A stretch of DNA of 64,000 nucleotides from Domibacillus aminovorans (GCF_001643235.1 NZ_LQWY01000036.1:1-64000); one strand, 5' to 3'. Shown: positions 42,605-52,108, counted from the first letter of the stretch. Notes: a model not told the origin generated them from the letters alone. Numbers and translations are program-made.

Positions 42605-43628
42605 AGTGGAAGTAGCGGTAATATACCTTTTTACTTTCTTCTACAGAGGATACACCTTGTATAAAGACACGGCCATCTTTAAACGCGGTAACCGTATAAG
42701 GTTCCTTTTTAAAGGAGAGTAAAAAAGCATTTTGATGCGTTACATCGGCATTTTTTTTCACATTTTCAGATAAAAGATGAAGGTCGCGCCGATCAATGCC
42801 AGCTGGCCGGATTTGGACGGTATCCCGTCCGCATAATACAGCAAACTTTGTTGATTGTTCATATGAAAGAAATGGATAAACCGGATTTGCCCCGCATGAT
42901 GGGCAGTCTGGTTTTTTTAGTCGGGCTACATCAACGGATGAAAACTGATTCGTCCATAAATCAAATGAAAAAACCGTACCGCGTAAAGCATCGGCATTGC
43001 CTGTTAGCCATTTTAATGCTTCTGCGGTCTGTGCAGAAGCCGTCATTTGAACAGCAGGAGAAATAATCCCAGCTGTATCACACGTAGCACCTGCTTGAGG
43101 AATTGTATCCATTAAACAATGAAGGCATGGCGTTTTTCCGGGGATGACAAGTAGTGACAGACCGCCTGATGCGACACAAGCGCCGTATACCCACGGGATT
43201 TCATATTTTTGAGCAGCATCGTTAATGATAAAGCGGATGTCGAAGTTGTCGGTGCCGTCAATGATGAGGTCAACAACTTCACGAGATAAAAATCGCTCAA
43301 AAAAATCAGCATCTGCGTCAAGAGTCAATGAATCAATGATGATGTCCGAGTTAATCGACAGAAGCCTTTTTCTTGCAGCGTCCGCTTTTGGTATCCGATC
43401 AATCGCATCTTGCTCGGTGTATAAGTTTTGACGCTGTAAGTTGGAAAAATCAACATAATCCCGGTCAATGATTGTGATGCGGCCAACGCCGGCACGGACG
43501 ATCATTTCGGCATTCGCTGCACCGAGTGCACCAGCTCCAATAATTAAGACGTGCTTATTGCGAAGTGCTTCCTGCCCATTTTTTCCGATCCCGGGGAATA
43601 GTACTTGGCGCGAATACCGTTCGGTCAA
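42603..43628 (-). CDS. thiF: Sulfur-carrier adenylyltransferase ThiF
   Basis: 341-residue E1-like enzyme: ATP-binding [12 protein letters not shown] near residue 32, the conserved [16 protein letters not shown], and a zinc pair in CPSCG. C-terminal rhodanese-like extension reduced ([17 protein letters not shown]). It adenylates the ThiS C-terminus for sulfur transfer. ATG overlaps the thiG stop by 4 bp. Its TGA stop lies at the very edge of the TnpB element, but the reading frame looks complete. Confidence 0.92.
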   Translation of the reverse strand: MTERYSRQVLFPGIGKNGQEALRNKHVLIIGAGALGAANAEMIVRAGVGRITIIDRDYVDFSNLQRQNLYTEQDAIDRIPKADAARKRLLSINSDIIIDSLTLDADADFFERFLSREVVDLIIDGTDNFDIRFIINDAAQKYEIPWVYGACVASGGLSLLVIPGKTPCLHCLMDTIPQAGATCDTAGIISPAVQMTASAQTAEALKWLTGNADALRGTVFSFDLWTNQFSSVDVARLKKPDCPSCGANPVYPFLSYEQSTKFAVLCGRDTVQIRPAGIDRRDLHLLSENVKKNADVTHQNAFLLSFKKEPYTVTAFKDGRVFIQGVSSVEESKKVYYRYFH

Positions 43629-44392
43629 AGTACACTCATTCCTTCCAGTGGGCTTGAAGCAGCAGCATGCATCTTTTTCGGGATACGTCCAGCTTCAAAT
43701 CCGGCACGTCCTGCGAGAACGCCGTATTTCATCGCTTCAGCCATTCTCACTGGGTCATTTGCACCCGACACAGCTGTGTTAAGAAGGACACCATCGGCAC
43801 CGAGTTCCATCGCTTTTGCCGCATCAGAAGGCACGCCAATTCCAGCGTCGACAATAACCGGTACAGAAGACTGTTCAATAATGTAACGGATGTTGAGCGG
43901 ATTGATAATGCCAAGACCTGTGCCGATTGGCGATGCACCTGGCATAATCGCGTGGCAGCCAAGATCCTCAAGCCGTTTTGCGAGCAGCACATCATCTGAC
44001 GTGTAGGGCAAAACGATAAACCCTTCTTCAAGCAGCATTTCAGATGCTTTTAGTGTTTCAATCGGGTCTGGCAATAGCGTTTTATCACAGCCGATCACTT
44101 CGACTTTAATCATGTCACAAAGTCCGGATGCTTTTGCAAGTTTTGCGATGCGGACCGCTTCTTCCGCTGTTTTCGCGCCAGCTGTATTTGGCAGCAACGT
44201 ATAGTTCTTTACATCAATCTTTTCTAAAAAGTTCGGTTGATTTGGTTCGAAAATATTCATCCGGCGTACCGCAAACGTTAAAATTTCTGATTCTGATTTT
44301 TCTACCGCTTCTTTTTGAATATCGAAATTCGGGAACTTCCCGGTTCCGAGCAACAATCTAGATTTAAATGAATAAGGTCCAATGTTTAACAT
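43625..44392 (-). CDS. thiG: Thiazole synthase ThiG
   Basis: 255 residues, TIM barrel. Hallmarks: [14 protein letters not shown] at the start, the Schiff-base Lys in [30 protein letters not shown] and [27 protein letters not shown]. It joins DXP, dehydroglycine (from ThiO) and ThiS-thiocarboxylate into the thiazole of thiamine. It begins one base after the thiS stop. Confidence 0.95.
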   Translation of the reverse strand: MLNIGPYSFKSRLLLGTGKFPNFDIQKEAVEKSESEILTFAVRRMNIFEPNQPNFLEKIDVKNYTLLPNTAGAKTAEEAVRIAKLAKASGLCDMIKVEVIGCDKTLLPDPIETLKASEMLLEEGFIVLPYTSDDVLLAKRLEDLGCHAIMPGASPIGTGLGIINPLNIRYIIEQSSVPVIVDAGIGVPSDAAKAMELGADGVLLNTAVSGANDPVRMAEAMKYGVLAGRAGFEAGRIPKKMHAAASSPLEGMSVL

Positions 44393-44393
44393 A

Positions 44394-44597
44394 TTATCCG
44401 CCTCCTACAAATTGAACGATTTCAATCCGGTCGCCATCACTGAGCGCCGCATCATCGCGTGTTGTTTTGTCTAAAATCGATTGATTAAGTTCAACAATAG
44501 CCATTTCTTTATTCAACTTAAAGTGATCAAGCAAATCGCGAACTGTTGTGACGTGATCTGGAAGTTGCACGTCACGTCCGTTTACGGTCATGTTCAT
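44394..44597 (-). CDS. thiS: Sulfur carrier protein ThiS
   Basis: 67 residues, ubiquitin-like fold, ending in QFVGGG; the terminal Gly-Gly is the site of adenylation by ThiF and thiocarboxylate formation. The ATG overlaps the thiO stop by two bases. GGAGG lies ten bases ahead. Confidence 0.94.
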   Translation of the reverse strand: MNMTVNGRDVQLPDHVTTVRDLLDHFKLNKEMAIVELNQSILDKTTRDDAALSDGDRIEIVQFVGGG

Positions 44598-45739
44598 ACA
44601 AGTAATTCCTCCTTTTTTGTTTGAAACCGGAACGGAGAGAAAGGAGCAAGAACAGCGGCTGTTTTTTCACAGCCATTCAAATACCGTTCCATTAACACCC
44701 CGGTTACAGGACTTAATAAAATACCATTCCGATAATGACCTGTGCATATGGAAAGGCCTTTAATCGAAGGATGGGCGCCGATAATTGGCAATCCATCAGA
44801 TGATTGCGGTCTCACCCCGGTCCACGTACGGTCAATGATCCCTTCGTCAAGCACTGGCAAAAGCCGCGCCGCCCGGTTTAATAAAGAGCGGATGCCGCCT
44901 GCTGTAACAGATGAGTCAAACGAGCCGGGATAAGATGTCGCACCAATCAACATTTCCTTATTGCGCTTTGGCACGATATAACAGCCATCAACGGCAAAAA
45001 CGGTTTTTACAGGCGCCGCTTCGCTCAGTTTCACTGATATGCATTCGCCTTTTACCGGAATGATCGGAGGCATGAAATCCGCTTCCGCAAATAATGTACC
45101 GCTCCACGCGCCGGCCGCATTAATGACCCGGTCTGAATGAAACACTCCGCGGGTTGTTTGTACACCGCATACTGTATTCGCTTCCACTACGACGCGAATG
45201 ACAGCCTCTCGTTCGTACACGTGCACACCAGCATTCACCGCCGCCTGCAAAAACGCGCGGGCAAGCAACGGTGCTTTCACCTGATTGTCTTTTTCTAAAT
45301 AAATGGCACCGGCTGTTTCAATTGACATACATGACTCTACAGACGGCACATCATCTGGTTCGAGCCACTTAACAGATGCATCTTTGCCGGATAAAAAGGC
45401 ATACTGCTTGAGAAGAGCTGGCTTATCATCGGCTGTAGCCGCTACTTTTAACAGTCCGGCTTTGCGCAATTCAATATCTACACCGGACTCTTCGAACAAC
45501 TCATCGCGAAGATCCGGGAACATCGCCCGGCTTTCAAGTGCTATATTCATAAGCGGGTTTTCATACTCAAATTCATTTTGCGCACCGAGCATTCCGCCTG
45601 CTGCAATCGACGCTTTGCCTGCTGTACCGGCGTCAAACACCGCCACAGACAAACCAGATTTCGCTAGCCGGTAGGCAATTGAACAGCCAATCACACCGCC
45701 GCCAGCAATAATGACATCGTATCGTCTCATCGTTTTCAC
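44594..45739 (-). CDS. thiO: Glycine oxidase ThiO
   Basis: 381-residue FAD amine oxidase of the DAO family with N-terminal GGGVIGCSIAYRLA and C-terminal TGVRPQSSDGLPIIGAHP and TGHYRNGILLSP. It oxidises glycine to the imine used by ThiG, as in B. subtilis (O2-dependent, in place of ThiH). ATGA overlap with tenI on one side and thiS on the other, so the five genes are tightly coupled. Confidence 0.93.
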   Translation of the reverse strand: MKTMRRYDVIIAGGGVIGCSIAYRLAKSGLSVAVFDAGTAGKASIAAGGMLGAQNEFEYENPLMNIALESRAMFPDLRDELFEESGVDIELRKAGLLKVAATADDKPALLKQYAFLSGKDASVKWLEPDDVPSVESCMSIETAGAIYLEKDNQVKAPLLARAFLQAAVNAGVHVYEREAVIRVVVEANTVCGVQTTRGVFHSDRVINAAGAWSGTLFAEADFMPPIIPVKGECISVKLSEAAPVKTVFAVDGCYIVPKRNKEMLIGATSYPGSFDSSVTAGGIRSLLNRAARLLPVLDEGIIDRTWTGVRPQSSDGLPIIGAHPSIKGLSICTGHYRNGILLSPVTGVLMERYLNGCEKTAAVLAPFSPFRFQTKKEELLV

Positions 45740-46302
45740 TCCTCTTTTTTAAAAAAAGCAGAAATCATCGCCGCACCAGCCGCGCCCGCTTCAATTACTG
45801 TTTTCACGTTACCGGAATGAATGCCGCCGATTGCGATGACAGGAATAGAAACGGCCTTTGTTACACCGCGCAGCGCATCTAGTCCGCGACCAGGGAGACC
45901 TTCTTTTGAAGGGGTCGTGAAAATATGGCCGAAGTAAATGTAGTCAGCGCCATCTATCTCTGCTTGTCTCGCTGTATCCACAGAATGAACAGATTTGCCG
46001 GCCTGGATGTCTGGGTGGGAACGCTTGAATATTTTCAAGCGTTCATCGAATTCTGTAAAGTGGACCCCTTGTAATCTATAACGAACAGCGATATCAGGGC
46101 AGGAATGAACGATTAATTTCTCGGGCGAGATGCCGCGTTTTATCATGTGCTTTATTTTTGAATCAATGTCTGTTTCAGATAACTGCTTTTCGCGTATACA
46201 AATCGCTTCAACATTTGGATAAAGAGAGGCAGCAGTCACTATGGCTTTTTCAGAAAGGCCGGTACCGTCCGTTACTGCATGAATCAAATGCATCATCTCC
46301 AT
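45736..46302 (-). CDS. tenI: Thiazole tautomerase TenI
   Basis: 188 residues, ThiE-like TIM barrel. VHFTEFDERL, GKSVHSVDTARQAE, ADYIYFGHIFTT and PVIAIGGIHSGN match TenI, where the His of FGH acts in the tautomerisation; ThiE-specific phosphate-binding residues are less well kept. Start: three close ATG codons (46302, 46296, 46293); I give the first. The longer frame to 46362 runs through the riboswitch terminator and is not credible. First gene of the thi operon. Confidence 0.88.
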   Translation of the reverse strand: MEMMHLIHAVTDGTGLSEKAIVTAASLYPNVEAICIREKQLSETDIDSKIKHMIKRGISPEKLIVHSCPDIAVRYRLQGVHFTEFDERLKIFKRSHPDIQAGKSVHSVDTARQAEIDGADYIYFGHIFTTPSKEGLPGRGLDALRGVTKAVSIPVIAIGGIHSGNVKTVIEAGAAGAAMISAFFKKEE

Positions 46303-46313
46303 TTTTAAACATA

Positions 46314-46349
46314 CAAAAAGCGCTGCTTCCCAGTATGGAAAGCAGCGCT
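46314..46349 (-). terminator. Riboswitch-controlled terminator
   Basis: Minus-strand stem AGCGCTGCTT (46349-46340) with AAGCAGCGCT (46328-46319), then UUUUU. It lies between the TPP aptamer and tenI, so ligand binding should end transcription here. Confidence 0.85.
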
Positions 46350-46381
46350 GTATAAATAACACAATATAAATAAAGGTCTCG

Positions 46382-46474
46382 CCACTTTCCTACGCCAGTA
46401 CGAACTAGATCAGGTTCCAGGAATCCCAAAGTAATCACTTTGATCTCAGCCTTTTTAAAAGGCACCTCCAGTGG
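46382..46474 (-). promoter_or_regulatory. TPP riboswitch (THI element)
   Basis: Minus strand carries the conserved parts: closing stem CCACT/AGTGG, GGCTGAGA, ACCTGATCTAGTT and CTGGCGTAGG. It precedes tenI-thiO-thiS-thiG-thiF and represses them when thiamine pyrophosphate is plentiful. Confidence 0.95.
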
Positions 46475-46680
46475 ATTAATATTCAGTTTTTTTTAGCTTA
46501 TCATAGTATTCAGATAATGTCACCTATGAAAATGATTTGTAAAAGCACAAGACAAAATGACGGAATTTATTTGAAAACAAGCTTTATTTTATTTTTTGTA
46601 AAAATATGTCGTGAAATATGTTTCATAACATGCGCATATAGGGAATAGAATAAAGGTAATAAGAAAAAAGGGGAAGCCGT

Positions 46681-46824
46681 ATGCATACAGAGAAGGAACA
46701 AATGATATGGATTGAACGGTTAATGAAAAAAGGGATTTTTAAATATGGTAACCGTCAGCTTTATGAATTAACGGTCGATGAATTGATTCATTTAAATGAT
46801 GGAAACAAACAAATAAATAATTAA
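46681..46824 (+). CDS. Fur-regulated basic protein-like small protein
   Basis: 47 residues, mostly helical and rich in Lys/Glu: IERLMKKGIFKYGNRQLYELTVDEL matches the core of the FbpA family (KKGxYKxxxRQLYELTxxEL), small proteins made under iron limitation in bacilli and thought to help an iron-sparing response. AAGGGGAAG precedes the ATG. A weak Fur-box-like TGAAAATGATTTGTA lies about 140 bp upstream (46527-46541). Own terminator. Confidence 0.7.
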   Translation: MHTEKEQMIWIERLMKKGIFKYGNRQLYELTVDELIHLNDGNKQINN

Positions 46825-46826
46825 GA

Positions 46827-46866
46827 AAAAGCTCAAACGCAGTCCGTCGCGTTTGAGCTTTTTTCT
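46827..46866 (+). terminator. Terminator
   Basis: AAAAGCTCAAACGC (46827-46840) pairs perfectly with GCGTTTGAGCTTTT (46849-46862), then T-rich. Confidence 0.92.
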
Positions 46867-47224
46867 TTTTTTAGCGTTGAGTAGACACCAGGTTCACGGT
46901 TCTCTGCGTAATAAATAAGTGGAATGTGCCGGTTAAAAAACGATGAAAATGAATCCGATAAAATGAGTAAGGGAGCTCTATTAATAAAAAGCCGAGTGAT
47001 ACGACAGTGATCAGTTATATGAATGTATCTTGTAGGCAAACAGCATTTCTTTTAATGTCGCATGTTTTTTCTCTAAATTGCGCGGTTCTGGCAGTCAGCC
47101 CGCCAATTTCATGCGTTTGCTGAAAAATATATACCAGAAAAAGTGTAAACTTTTCTTTTTACGTATGAAAAAGAGAATGGCGGGTAATAAGAAAAGAGAT
47201 GTTTAAAATAGAGGAGATGACTGT
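46867..47224 (+). other. Intergenic region without a convincing gene
   Basis: A minus-strand frame of 68 codons (46833-47039) includes IYYAENREPGVYST but has no ribosome site and overlaps the terminator; it may be a decayed gene. The last 60 bp form the leader of the lactonase gene. No clear promoter was identified. Confidence 0.4.
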
Positions 47225-48229
47225 TTGAATTATATAATCTGGATTGGCAGCTATGCGAAAAAAGAAGAACCAGGCATTTATAAGGTAAATGTGGATACGG
47301 ACAATGAAAAGTTAAACGTGACGGGCCGATACGCCGGTGCTGAAAATCCATCTTTTTTAGCAGAAGCAGACGGATATTTATTTGCGGCATCCGAAATGAT
47401 GAAGGGTCAGGTAGCTCTTTTTAAAATTGATGAAGAAGGATTGGATAGACGAGCGACAGCAGATGCGGGTGAAATGGCGCCATGTCATATTTATGCAGAA
47501 GACACATCAGCCTGGACCGCCAATTATGGGGGATCAGTGACAAAATATGAACGCGACGGCGATCGCTTGACGAAAACGGCATTTGTGAAACATGAAGGAA
47601 GCGGGCCGAATGCAGAACGGCAAGATGCACCGCATGTTCACTCTGTTACACCGTTTCCAGATGGGTTGCATCTAGTCGTATGTGACCTTGGAACCGATAC
47701 GCTTGCTGTATATGAAAAAAATGAACTTAAGCTCGTAAAGGAAGTGAAAACAGCACCGGGTTCGGGACCACGAATGGCGCTTTTTCATCCGGACTTGCCG
47801 GTTTTATATGTCATAAATGAGCTAGATTCAACTGTTTCAATTTACAAGGTGGAAATTGGCGGAAATATTATGCATTTAGACACAATCGCTGCGCTTCCGG
47901 CTGGATACACCGGCGTGCATACAGGTGCTGATCTACAATTTAGTCCCGACAAGAGGTTTCTATACGTGTCTATTCGTGGATGGAACGGGTTTGCTATTTT
48001 TGATATTCAAGGAGAAGGTGCACTTTCACAGCCGCGTCACGTAGAAGGAGCGGGGAAAACACCACGCAGTTTTTACGTGTTGCCGGACGCACCGTATTTA
48101 GTTACAGCTTATCAAGATTCAAATGAACTTGCCTTGTTTAAAATAGAGGAAAATGGGTTACCCGTTTTTATAGAAGAGAAAGTTACGATTCGAGAACCAG
48201 TATGCGTCATTAAGAAAGGAGAAAAATAA
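47225..48229 (+). CDS. Lactonase-family beta-propeller protein
   Basis: 334 residues of the seven-bladed YkgB/Pgl type: GSYAKKEEPGIYKVNVD at the start, PCHIYAEDTSAWTANYGG, QDAPHVHSVTPFPDG and GADLQFSPDKRFLYVSIRG. Relatives hydrolyse 6-phosphogluconolactone or other lactones; some members have different roles. TTG start at 47225 with AGAGGAG upstream. The SDR gene begins at the next base after its stop, so the two form an operon, perhaps oxidising a sugar and hydrolysing the lactone. Confidence 0.87.
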   Translation: MNYIIWIGSYAKKEEPGIYKVNVDTDNEKLNVTGRYAGAENPSFLAEADGYLFAASEMMKGQVALFKIDEEGLDRRATADAGEMAPCHIYAEDTSAWTANYGGSVTKYERDGDRLTKTAFVKHEGSGPNAERQDAPHVHSVTPFPDGLHLVVCDLGTDTLAVYEKNELKLVKEVKTAPGSGPRMALFHPDLPVLYVINELDSTVSIYKVEIGGNIMHLDTIAALPAGYTGVHTGADLQFSPDKRFLYVSIRGWNGFAIFDIQGEGALSQPRHVEGAGKTPRSFYVLPDAPYLVTAYQDSNELALFKIEENGLPVFIEEKVTIREPVCVIKKGEK

Positions 48230-49009
48230 ATGAATATTTCGTTAAAAGGAAAAACAGCGCTCGTCACAGGCGGGGGTTCCGGCATTGGCCGCGCAACAGT
48301 CATTCGTTTTGCAGAAGCGGGAGCCAATGTCATCCTTCTGGATCGGAGCCCGGAAAATTCAGATGATCTTGTGAAAAAAATCGGCGAAGACCGTGCTTTG
48401 CATGTAAAAGCGGATGTGTCAAAAGCAGATGAGATGGAAAAAGCGATTAATGAAGCGGCTGCGAAGTGGGACGGCATCGATATTGTATTTGCAAATGCCG
48501 GACAAAATGGGACATTTACACCGCTTGAACATTTGGATCCGGACGACTGGAATTCCGTTATAATGACGAATTTAACCGGCACCTTTTTAACGTTAAAATA
48601 TTCTATACCTTATTTGAAAAAAAATGGTGGAAGCGTCATTATTACATCGTCTATTAATGGAACAAGGACATTTAAAAATTTTGGCTTTTCTGCCTATGCA
48701 ACAACGAAAGCGGGTCAAGTCGGTCTCGGCAAAATGGCTGCTGTTGAACTCGCACAGTTTAAAGTGCGTGTAAACGTTATTTGCCCAGGCGCGATTGAAA
48801 CGAATATTGATGAAAGTACAAATATGGAAGATGAGAAGCTGAAAGAAATTCGTATACCAATTGAGTATCCGGAAGGCAATCAACCGCTTGCAGGAGGTTC
48901 TGGAAAGCCGGAACAGGTCGCGGATCTCGTTCATTATTTGGCAAGCGACGCTGCAAGCCATGTGACCGGCTCGGTCATTTATGTAGATGGAATTGAATCA
49001 CTATTATGA
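48230..49009 (+). CDS. Short-chain dehydrogenase/reductase
   Basis: 259 residues, classical SDR: cofactor motif TGGGSGIG near residue 14, NAG in FANAGQNG, catalytic Ser in ITSSINGT and YxxxK as YATTK, C-terminal GSVIYVDGIESLL. Acidic residue after beta 2 (LLDRS) suggests NAD(H) preference. Coupled to the lactonase gene; the substrate may be a sugar (inference). Confidence 0.9.
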   Translation: MNISLKGKTALVTGGGSGIGRATVIRFAEAGANVILLDRSPENSDDLVKKIGEDRALHVKADVSKADEMEKAINEAAAKWDGIDIVFANAGQNGTFTPLEHLDPDDWNSVIMTNLTGTFLTLKYSIPYLKKNGGSVIITSSINGTRTFKNFGFSAYATTKAGQVGLGKMAAVELAQFKVRVNVICPGAIETNIDESTNMEDEKLKEIRIPIEYPEGNQPLAGGSGKPEQVADLVHYLASDAASHVTGSVIYVDGIESLL

Positions 49010-49035
49010 TTTTTCCGGTAAAAATGGAAATTTGT

Positions 49036-49061
49036 CGAAACTTTTTCAAATCACTTTCGTA
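49036..49061 (+). promoter_or_regulatory. ECF (sigma-W-like) promoter candidate
   Basis: CGAAAC (49036-49041), 16-bp spacer, CGTA (49058-49061); one change from the sigma-W consensus TGAAAC-N16-CGTA. It lies 52 bp before the lipoprotein gene. Confidence 0.55.
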
Positions 49062-49113
49062 TTGAAGATGTATAACCCCTAAACGGGGAATTCAAGAACG
49101 GGAGAGGATTAAT

Positions 49114-49983
49114 TTGAAAAAATGGGCACAATTCTTGGCGGCAGGTGTATTAACGATGGGGCTTTCAGCCTGTGGTCAAACAGCAGAACCAACGCCGGAA
49201 ACGAGTAAAGATGCGACGAGTGATATGACGCTGGCGGAAGTATATGACAAGTCAATGGCTGTATCGAATGAAACGAAAAGCTTAAGTGCTAAGATCGATA
49301 TGACGCAAAACATGGAACAGCCTTCTCAGGACTTATCAATGGAAACCATCTCTGTTATGGACATGGATATCATAACGGATCCGCTCGCCCTGCATCAAAC
49401 AGGCACAACGACGATGAAAGTGGATGGCTCAGAGGAAGCAGAATCGATGAAAACGGAAATGTACATGACAGAAGCTGGCTTTTTTATGAATGATGAAACG
49501 ACAGGTCAATGGGTGAAGATGCCGTCAGAAATGTATGATCAAATTACAAAAATGTCGAAACAGCAATCGGACCCATCACAGCAGTTAAAGCAGCTTGAGG
49601 CCTTTAAAGATGATTTTACATTTGAACAGACAGACAGCGAATATGTGTTGAAGTTAGCAGCAGCAGGTGAAAAGTTTAATGCGCTCATTGAAGAACAGAT
49701 GAGCCAGTTTATGCCGACGCTTGAGGGAGAAGAGGGCCAGGCAATGATGGATCAAATGCTGGCCGGTATGAATATCGAAAAAGTAGATTACACGATTTAT
49801 ATCGATAAAGAAACGTTCGAGACAACGGCAGTCGACATGATCATGGATATGACGATGGAAATGGACGGCGAATCGATGAAAATGAATCAGGTCATGAATG
49901 CCAACTACAGTAATTACAACGGTGTAGAAGCGATCATAGTACCAAAAGATGTTGTGAACAACGCGCAGGAATTACAGCTATAA
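49114..49983 (+). CDS. Lipoprotein, DUF6612-like
   Basis: 289 residues. Lipobox LSAC with lipidated Cys20 after a basic, hydrophobic signal peptide. The mature protein is Met-, Gln- and acidic-rich with alternating strands (MTQNMEQPSQDL, TTTMKVDGSEEAES, DYTIYIDKETFETTAVDM), a LolA/LppX-like beta-sheet pattern common in Gram-positive lipoproteins of unknown role. TTG start with GGAGAGG upstream. Anchored on the outer face of the membrane. Confidence 0.78.
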   Translation: MKKWAQFLAAGVLTMGLSACGQTAEPTPETSKDATSDMTLAEVYDKSMAVSNETKSLSAKIDMTQNMEQPSQDLSMETISVMDMDIITDPLALHQTGTTTMKVDGSEEAESMKTEMYMTEAGFFMNDETTGQWVKMPSEMYDQITKMSKQQSDPSQQLKQLEAFKDDFTFEQTDSEYVLKLAAAGEKFNALIEEQMSQFMPTLEGEEGQAMMDQMLAGMNIEKVDYTIYIDKETFETTAVDMIMDMTMEMDGESMKMNQVMNANYSNYNGVEAIIVPKDVVNNAQELQL

Positions 49984-49993
49984 TGTTTCGTAC

Positions 49994-50020
49994 AACCCCC
50001 GTTTTTAAACGGGGGTTTCT
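49994..50020 (+). terminator. Terminator after the lipoprotein gene
   Basis: AACCCCCGTTT (49994-50004) pairs with AAACGGGGGTT (50007-50017); short T-rich tail. Confidence 0.8.
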
Positions 50021-50076
50021 TGCGGATGGAGAACGGGAATGAGGGCATTATTAGAATAGAGAAAGAGGTGAATGAT

Positions 50077-50730
50077 ATGAGAATCCCGGAGGAGCTGGCA
50101 GAACAGGGAAAGAAGAGAATTGCACTGTATCCAGTCGAAGGATTTGTATACGGAAGCGGCCCGGAATATGCAAAAGTGATGCTTGTCGGTGAAGCACCCG
50201 GTGAAACAGAAATCGGCAACGGCATTCCGTTCAGCGGACGCGCGGGTAATGAGCTGATGAAGTTTCTGGAGATAGCCGGTGTCACAAGAGAAGAGGTATA
50301 CATAACGAGTGCCGTCCGGAGCCGTCCCTATAAATGGGGTGAGAAAAACGGTCCAGACGGTACGAAAATTAAACGAAAATATAACCGGGCGCCGACAAGC
50401 GGCGAAATTCTAGCTCATGCGCCGCTCTTAGATTATGAAATTGAACATGTAAAAGCCCCAGTGATCGTCGCACTTGGCAACATTGGCTTAAAGCGGCTCA
50501 TCGGCAAAGAGAAAAAAGTATCTGAACTTCATGGTAAATTGCTTATTCAGCCTGTTTTGCGCTTGAATGGAGATAAATATGAATGGACGGGAAAAGAATA
50601 CAGGATCTTTCCAACCTTTCATCCGGCAGCGATTTTTTACAATCGTCGTTTATTGGAACTTATTCATTCTGATATGAAAAACTTGCGTGAATTACTCGGG
50701 AATCTTCCGGTGAATGAGCAGTCCGATTAA
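50077..50730 (+). CDS. Uracil-DNA glycosylase superfamily protein (family 4-like)
   Basis: 217 residues: motif A VGEAPGETEIGNGIPFSGRAG and motif B PTFHPAAIFYNR identify the superfamily, closest to family 4/5. It contains no cysteine at all, so it cannot carry the 4Fe-4S cluster of family 4 enzymes. Probably removes uracil from DNA, but activity is not certain. ATG 50077 (GAGGTGAAT upstream) is preferred over 50020. Its 3' end overlaps the convergent transporter gene by 39 bp. Confidence 0.82.
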   Translation: MRIPEELAEQGKKRIALYPVEGFVYGSGPEYAKVMLVGEAPGETEIGNGIPFSGRAGNELMKFLEIAGVTREEVYITSAVRSRPYKWGEKNGPDGTKIKRKYNRAPTSGEILAHAPLLDYEIEHVKAPVIVALGNIGLKRLIGKEKKVSELHGKLLIQPVLRLNGDKYEWTGKEYRIFPTFHPAAIFYNRRLLELIHSDMKNLRELLGNLPVNEQSD

Positions 50731-51963
50731 AACGAATAACATAAGAGAAGCGAGCGCCACTCGGCTCGCGATATTGCCATAGCCAGCAAGTACGAGCGTG
50801 ATCGTCCCGTACATGAGCGGGCCGACAATCGCCGATAATTTGCCTGAAAAAGCGAACAAACCGAAAAACTGGCCGCGCTTGTCCTCAGGTGACAGTTCAA
50901 TAATGAAAATGCGCGATGTCACCCAGACTGCGCCAAGTGCGACGCCGAACAGGCTGCCGGTTACCCAGAACATGGGGCGGTTAATCGCAAATGTGCCGAG
51001 CAGCAGAGCGAAGAATAAAATAATGCCAACATAAAAGACGGCCTTTTTCGCGCCAACAGCCCGGGTAATATAGCCGAAAATAAACGAGCCGATAATGCTT
51101 GAAATCGTCGATACAAGATAAAGCAAAATGAATTCGCCGGATGTAAAACCGACAATCGCTTTTGCATATAAAGCCATCATGGCAATCGCCGTGGCAATTG
51201 CGTCATTAATGAAAAAGTAGACAATCATAAACAGAAAAATCGGCCGGTAGCGGCGCATATCTTTAAACGTATGCCAAACATCGTGGTAACCGGCGAAAAA
51301 TGGCCGTTTTTCTAAGGCAGGACCCGGTGTTTCTTTGTATAAAAATAGCATCGGCATCGTAAAGATGAAAAAGAGAACAGCGGTCGGAATAAAAGCATCT
51401 GCATAATTGGCTTTACTTACGAGCGGATAGACAGCTAATCCGACAAGCGTCCCCATATAACCGACTGCGACTCCAAAGCCAGACAGCACAGCCATCGTGT
51501 CTTTCGTCCCGATATCAGGCAGCATCGCATCGTAAAAAATTAAACTAGACTGATAAAAGAACTTTGCGGCGACAAATAACGCAACGACTGCGGCAAATGC
51601 TGCCGGAAGTCCGCCAAATTGACCGAGACTGAGCGGGGCTATCAAGCCCATTAAAGCAGTGAAGATAATGGCTGCCAGCGCAAATACCATGACGTATCGT
51701 TTTTTTCGTCCCGTCCGGTCGATCCATACACCGAAGAGCGGTGAAAATAATACGAGGAAAAAGCTTGATACGGCATTCGCATAAGATAAAAATGTACTGG
51801 CAATTTGATCGAGCCGTTCGTCACCCCCGGCTACTTCCTGCACGTAAAATGGGAAAAAAATGGTCGTAATATTAGATGAAAAAATAGTATTTGCAAAATC
51901 GTAAAGCGCCCATGAAAGTACAGGAAGGGTTAAAAATAATTTCCAGCTCTGGCTTTTTTGCAT
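50692..51963 (-). CDS. MFS transporter, UMF1/Atg22 type
   Basis: 423 residues, about twelve helices. ALYDFANTIFSSNITTIFFPFYV at the N-terminus and GVWIDRTGRKKRYVM after helix 2 mark the UMF1 (Atg22-like) family, as in B. subtilis YxiO. Substrate unknown; eukaryotic relatives release amino acids from vacuoles. Good GGAGG-type ribosome site before ATG 51963. Confidence 0.88.
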   Translation of the reverse strand: MQKSQSWKLFLTLPVLSWALYDFANTIFSSNITTIFFPFYVQEVAGGDERLDQIASTFLSYANAVSSFFLVLFSPLFGVWIDRTGRKKRYVMVFALAAIIFTALMGLIAPLSLGQFGGLPAAFAAVVALFVAAKFFYQSSLIFYDAMLPDIGTKDTMAVLSGFGVAVGYMGTLVGLAVYPLVSKANYADAFIPTAVLFFIFTMPMLFLYKETPGPALEKRPFFAGYHDVWHTFKDMRRYRPIFLFMIVYFFINDAIATAIAMMALYAKAIVGFTSGEFILLYLVSTISSIIGSFIFGYITRAVGAKKAVFYVGIILFFALLLGTFAINRPMFWVTGSLFGVALGAVWVTSRIFIIELSPEDKRGQFFGLFAFSGKLSAIVGPLMYGTITLVLAGYGNIASRVALASLMLFVLIGLLIHRKIPE

Positions 51964-52108
51964 AAAACACCTCCATCTTAATACTAATTCGCACTTTAAT
52001 GAATGTATCCTGCCATTTTACAATAACTTAATGTTTAAACCAATTAATCTTATGTGAATTTAATCGATTTTCAGTTATACTAAAATTAAGTAAGCATCTT
52101 TTTCCGTT

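Noticed and set aside
46833-47039. Minus-strand frame of 68 codons downstream of the FbpA-like gene
   Set aside because: Overlaps a strong terminator and lacks a ribosome site; at most a decayed gene.
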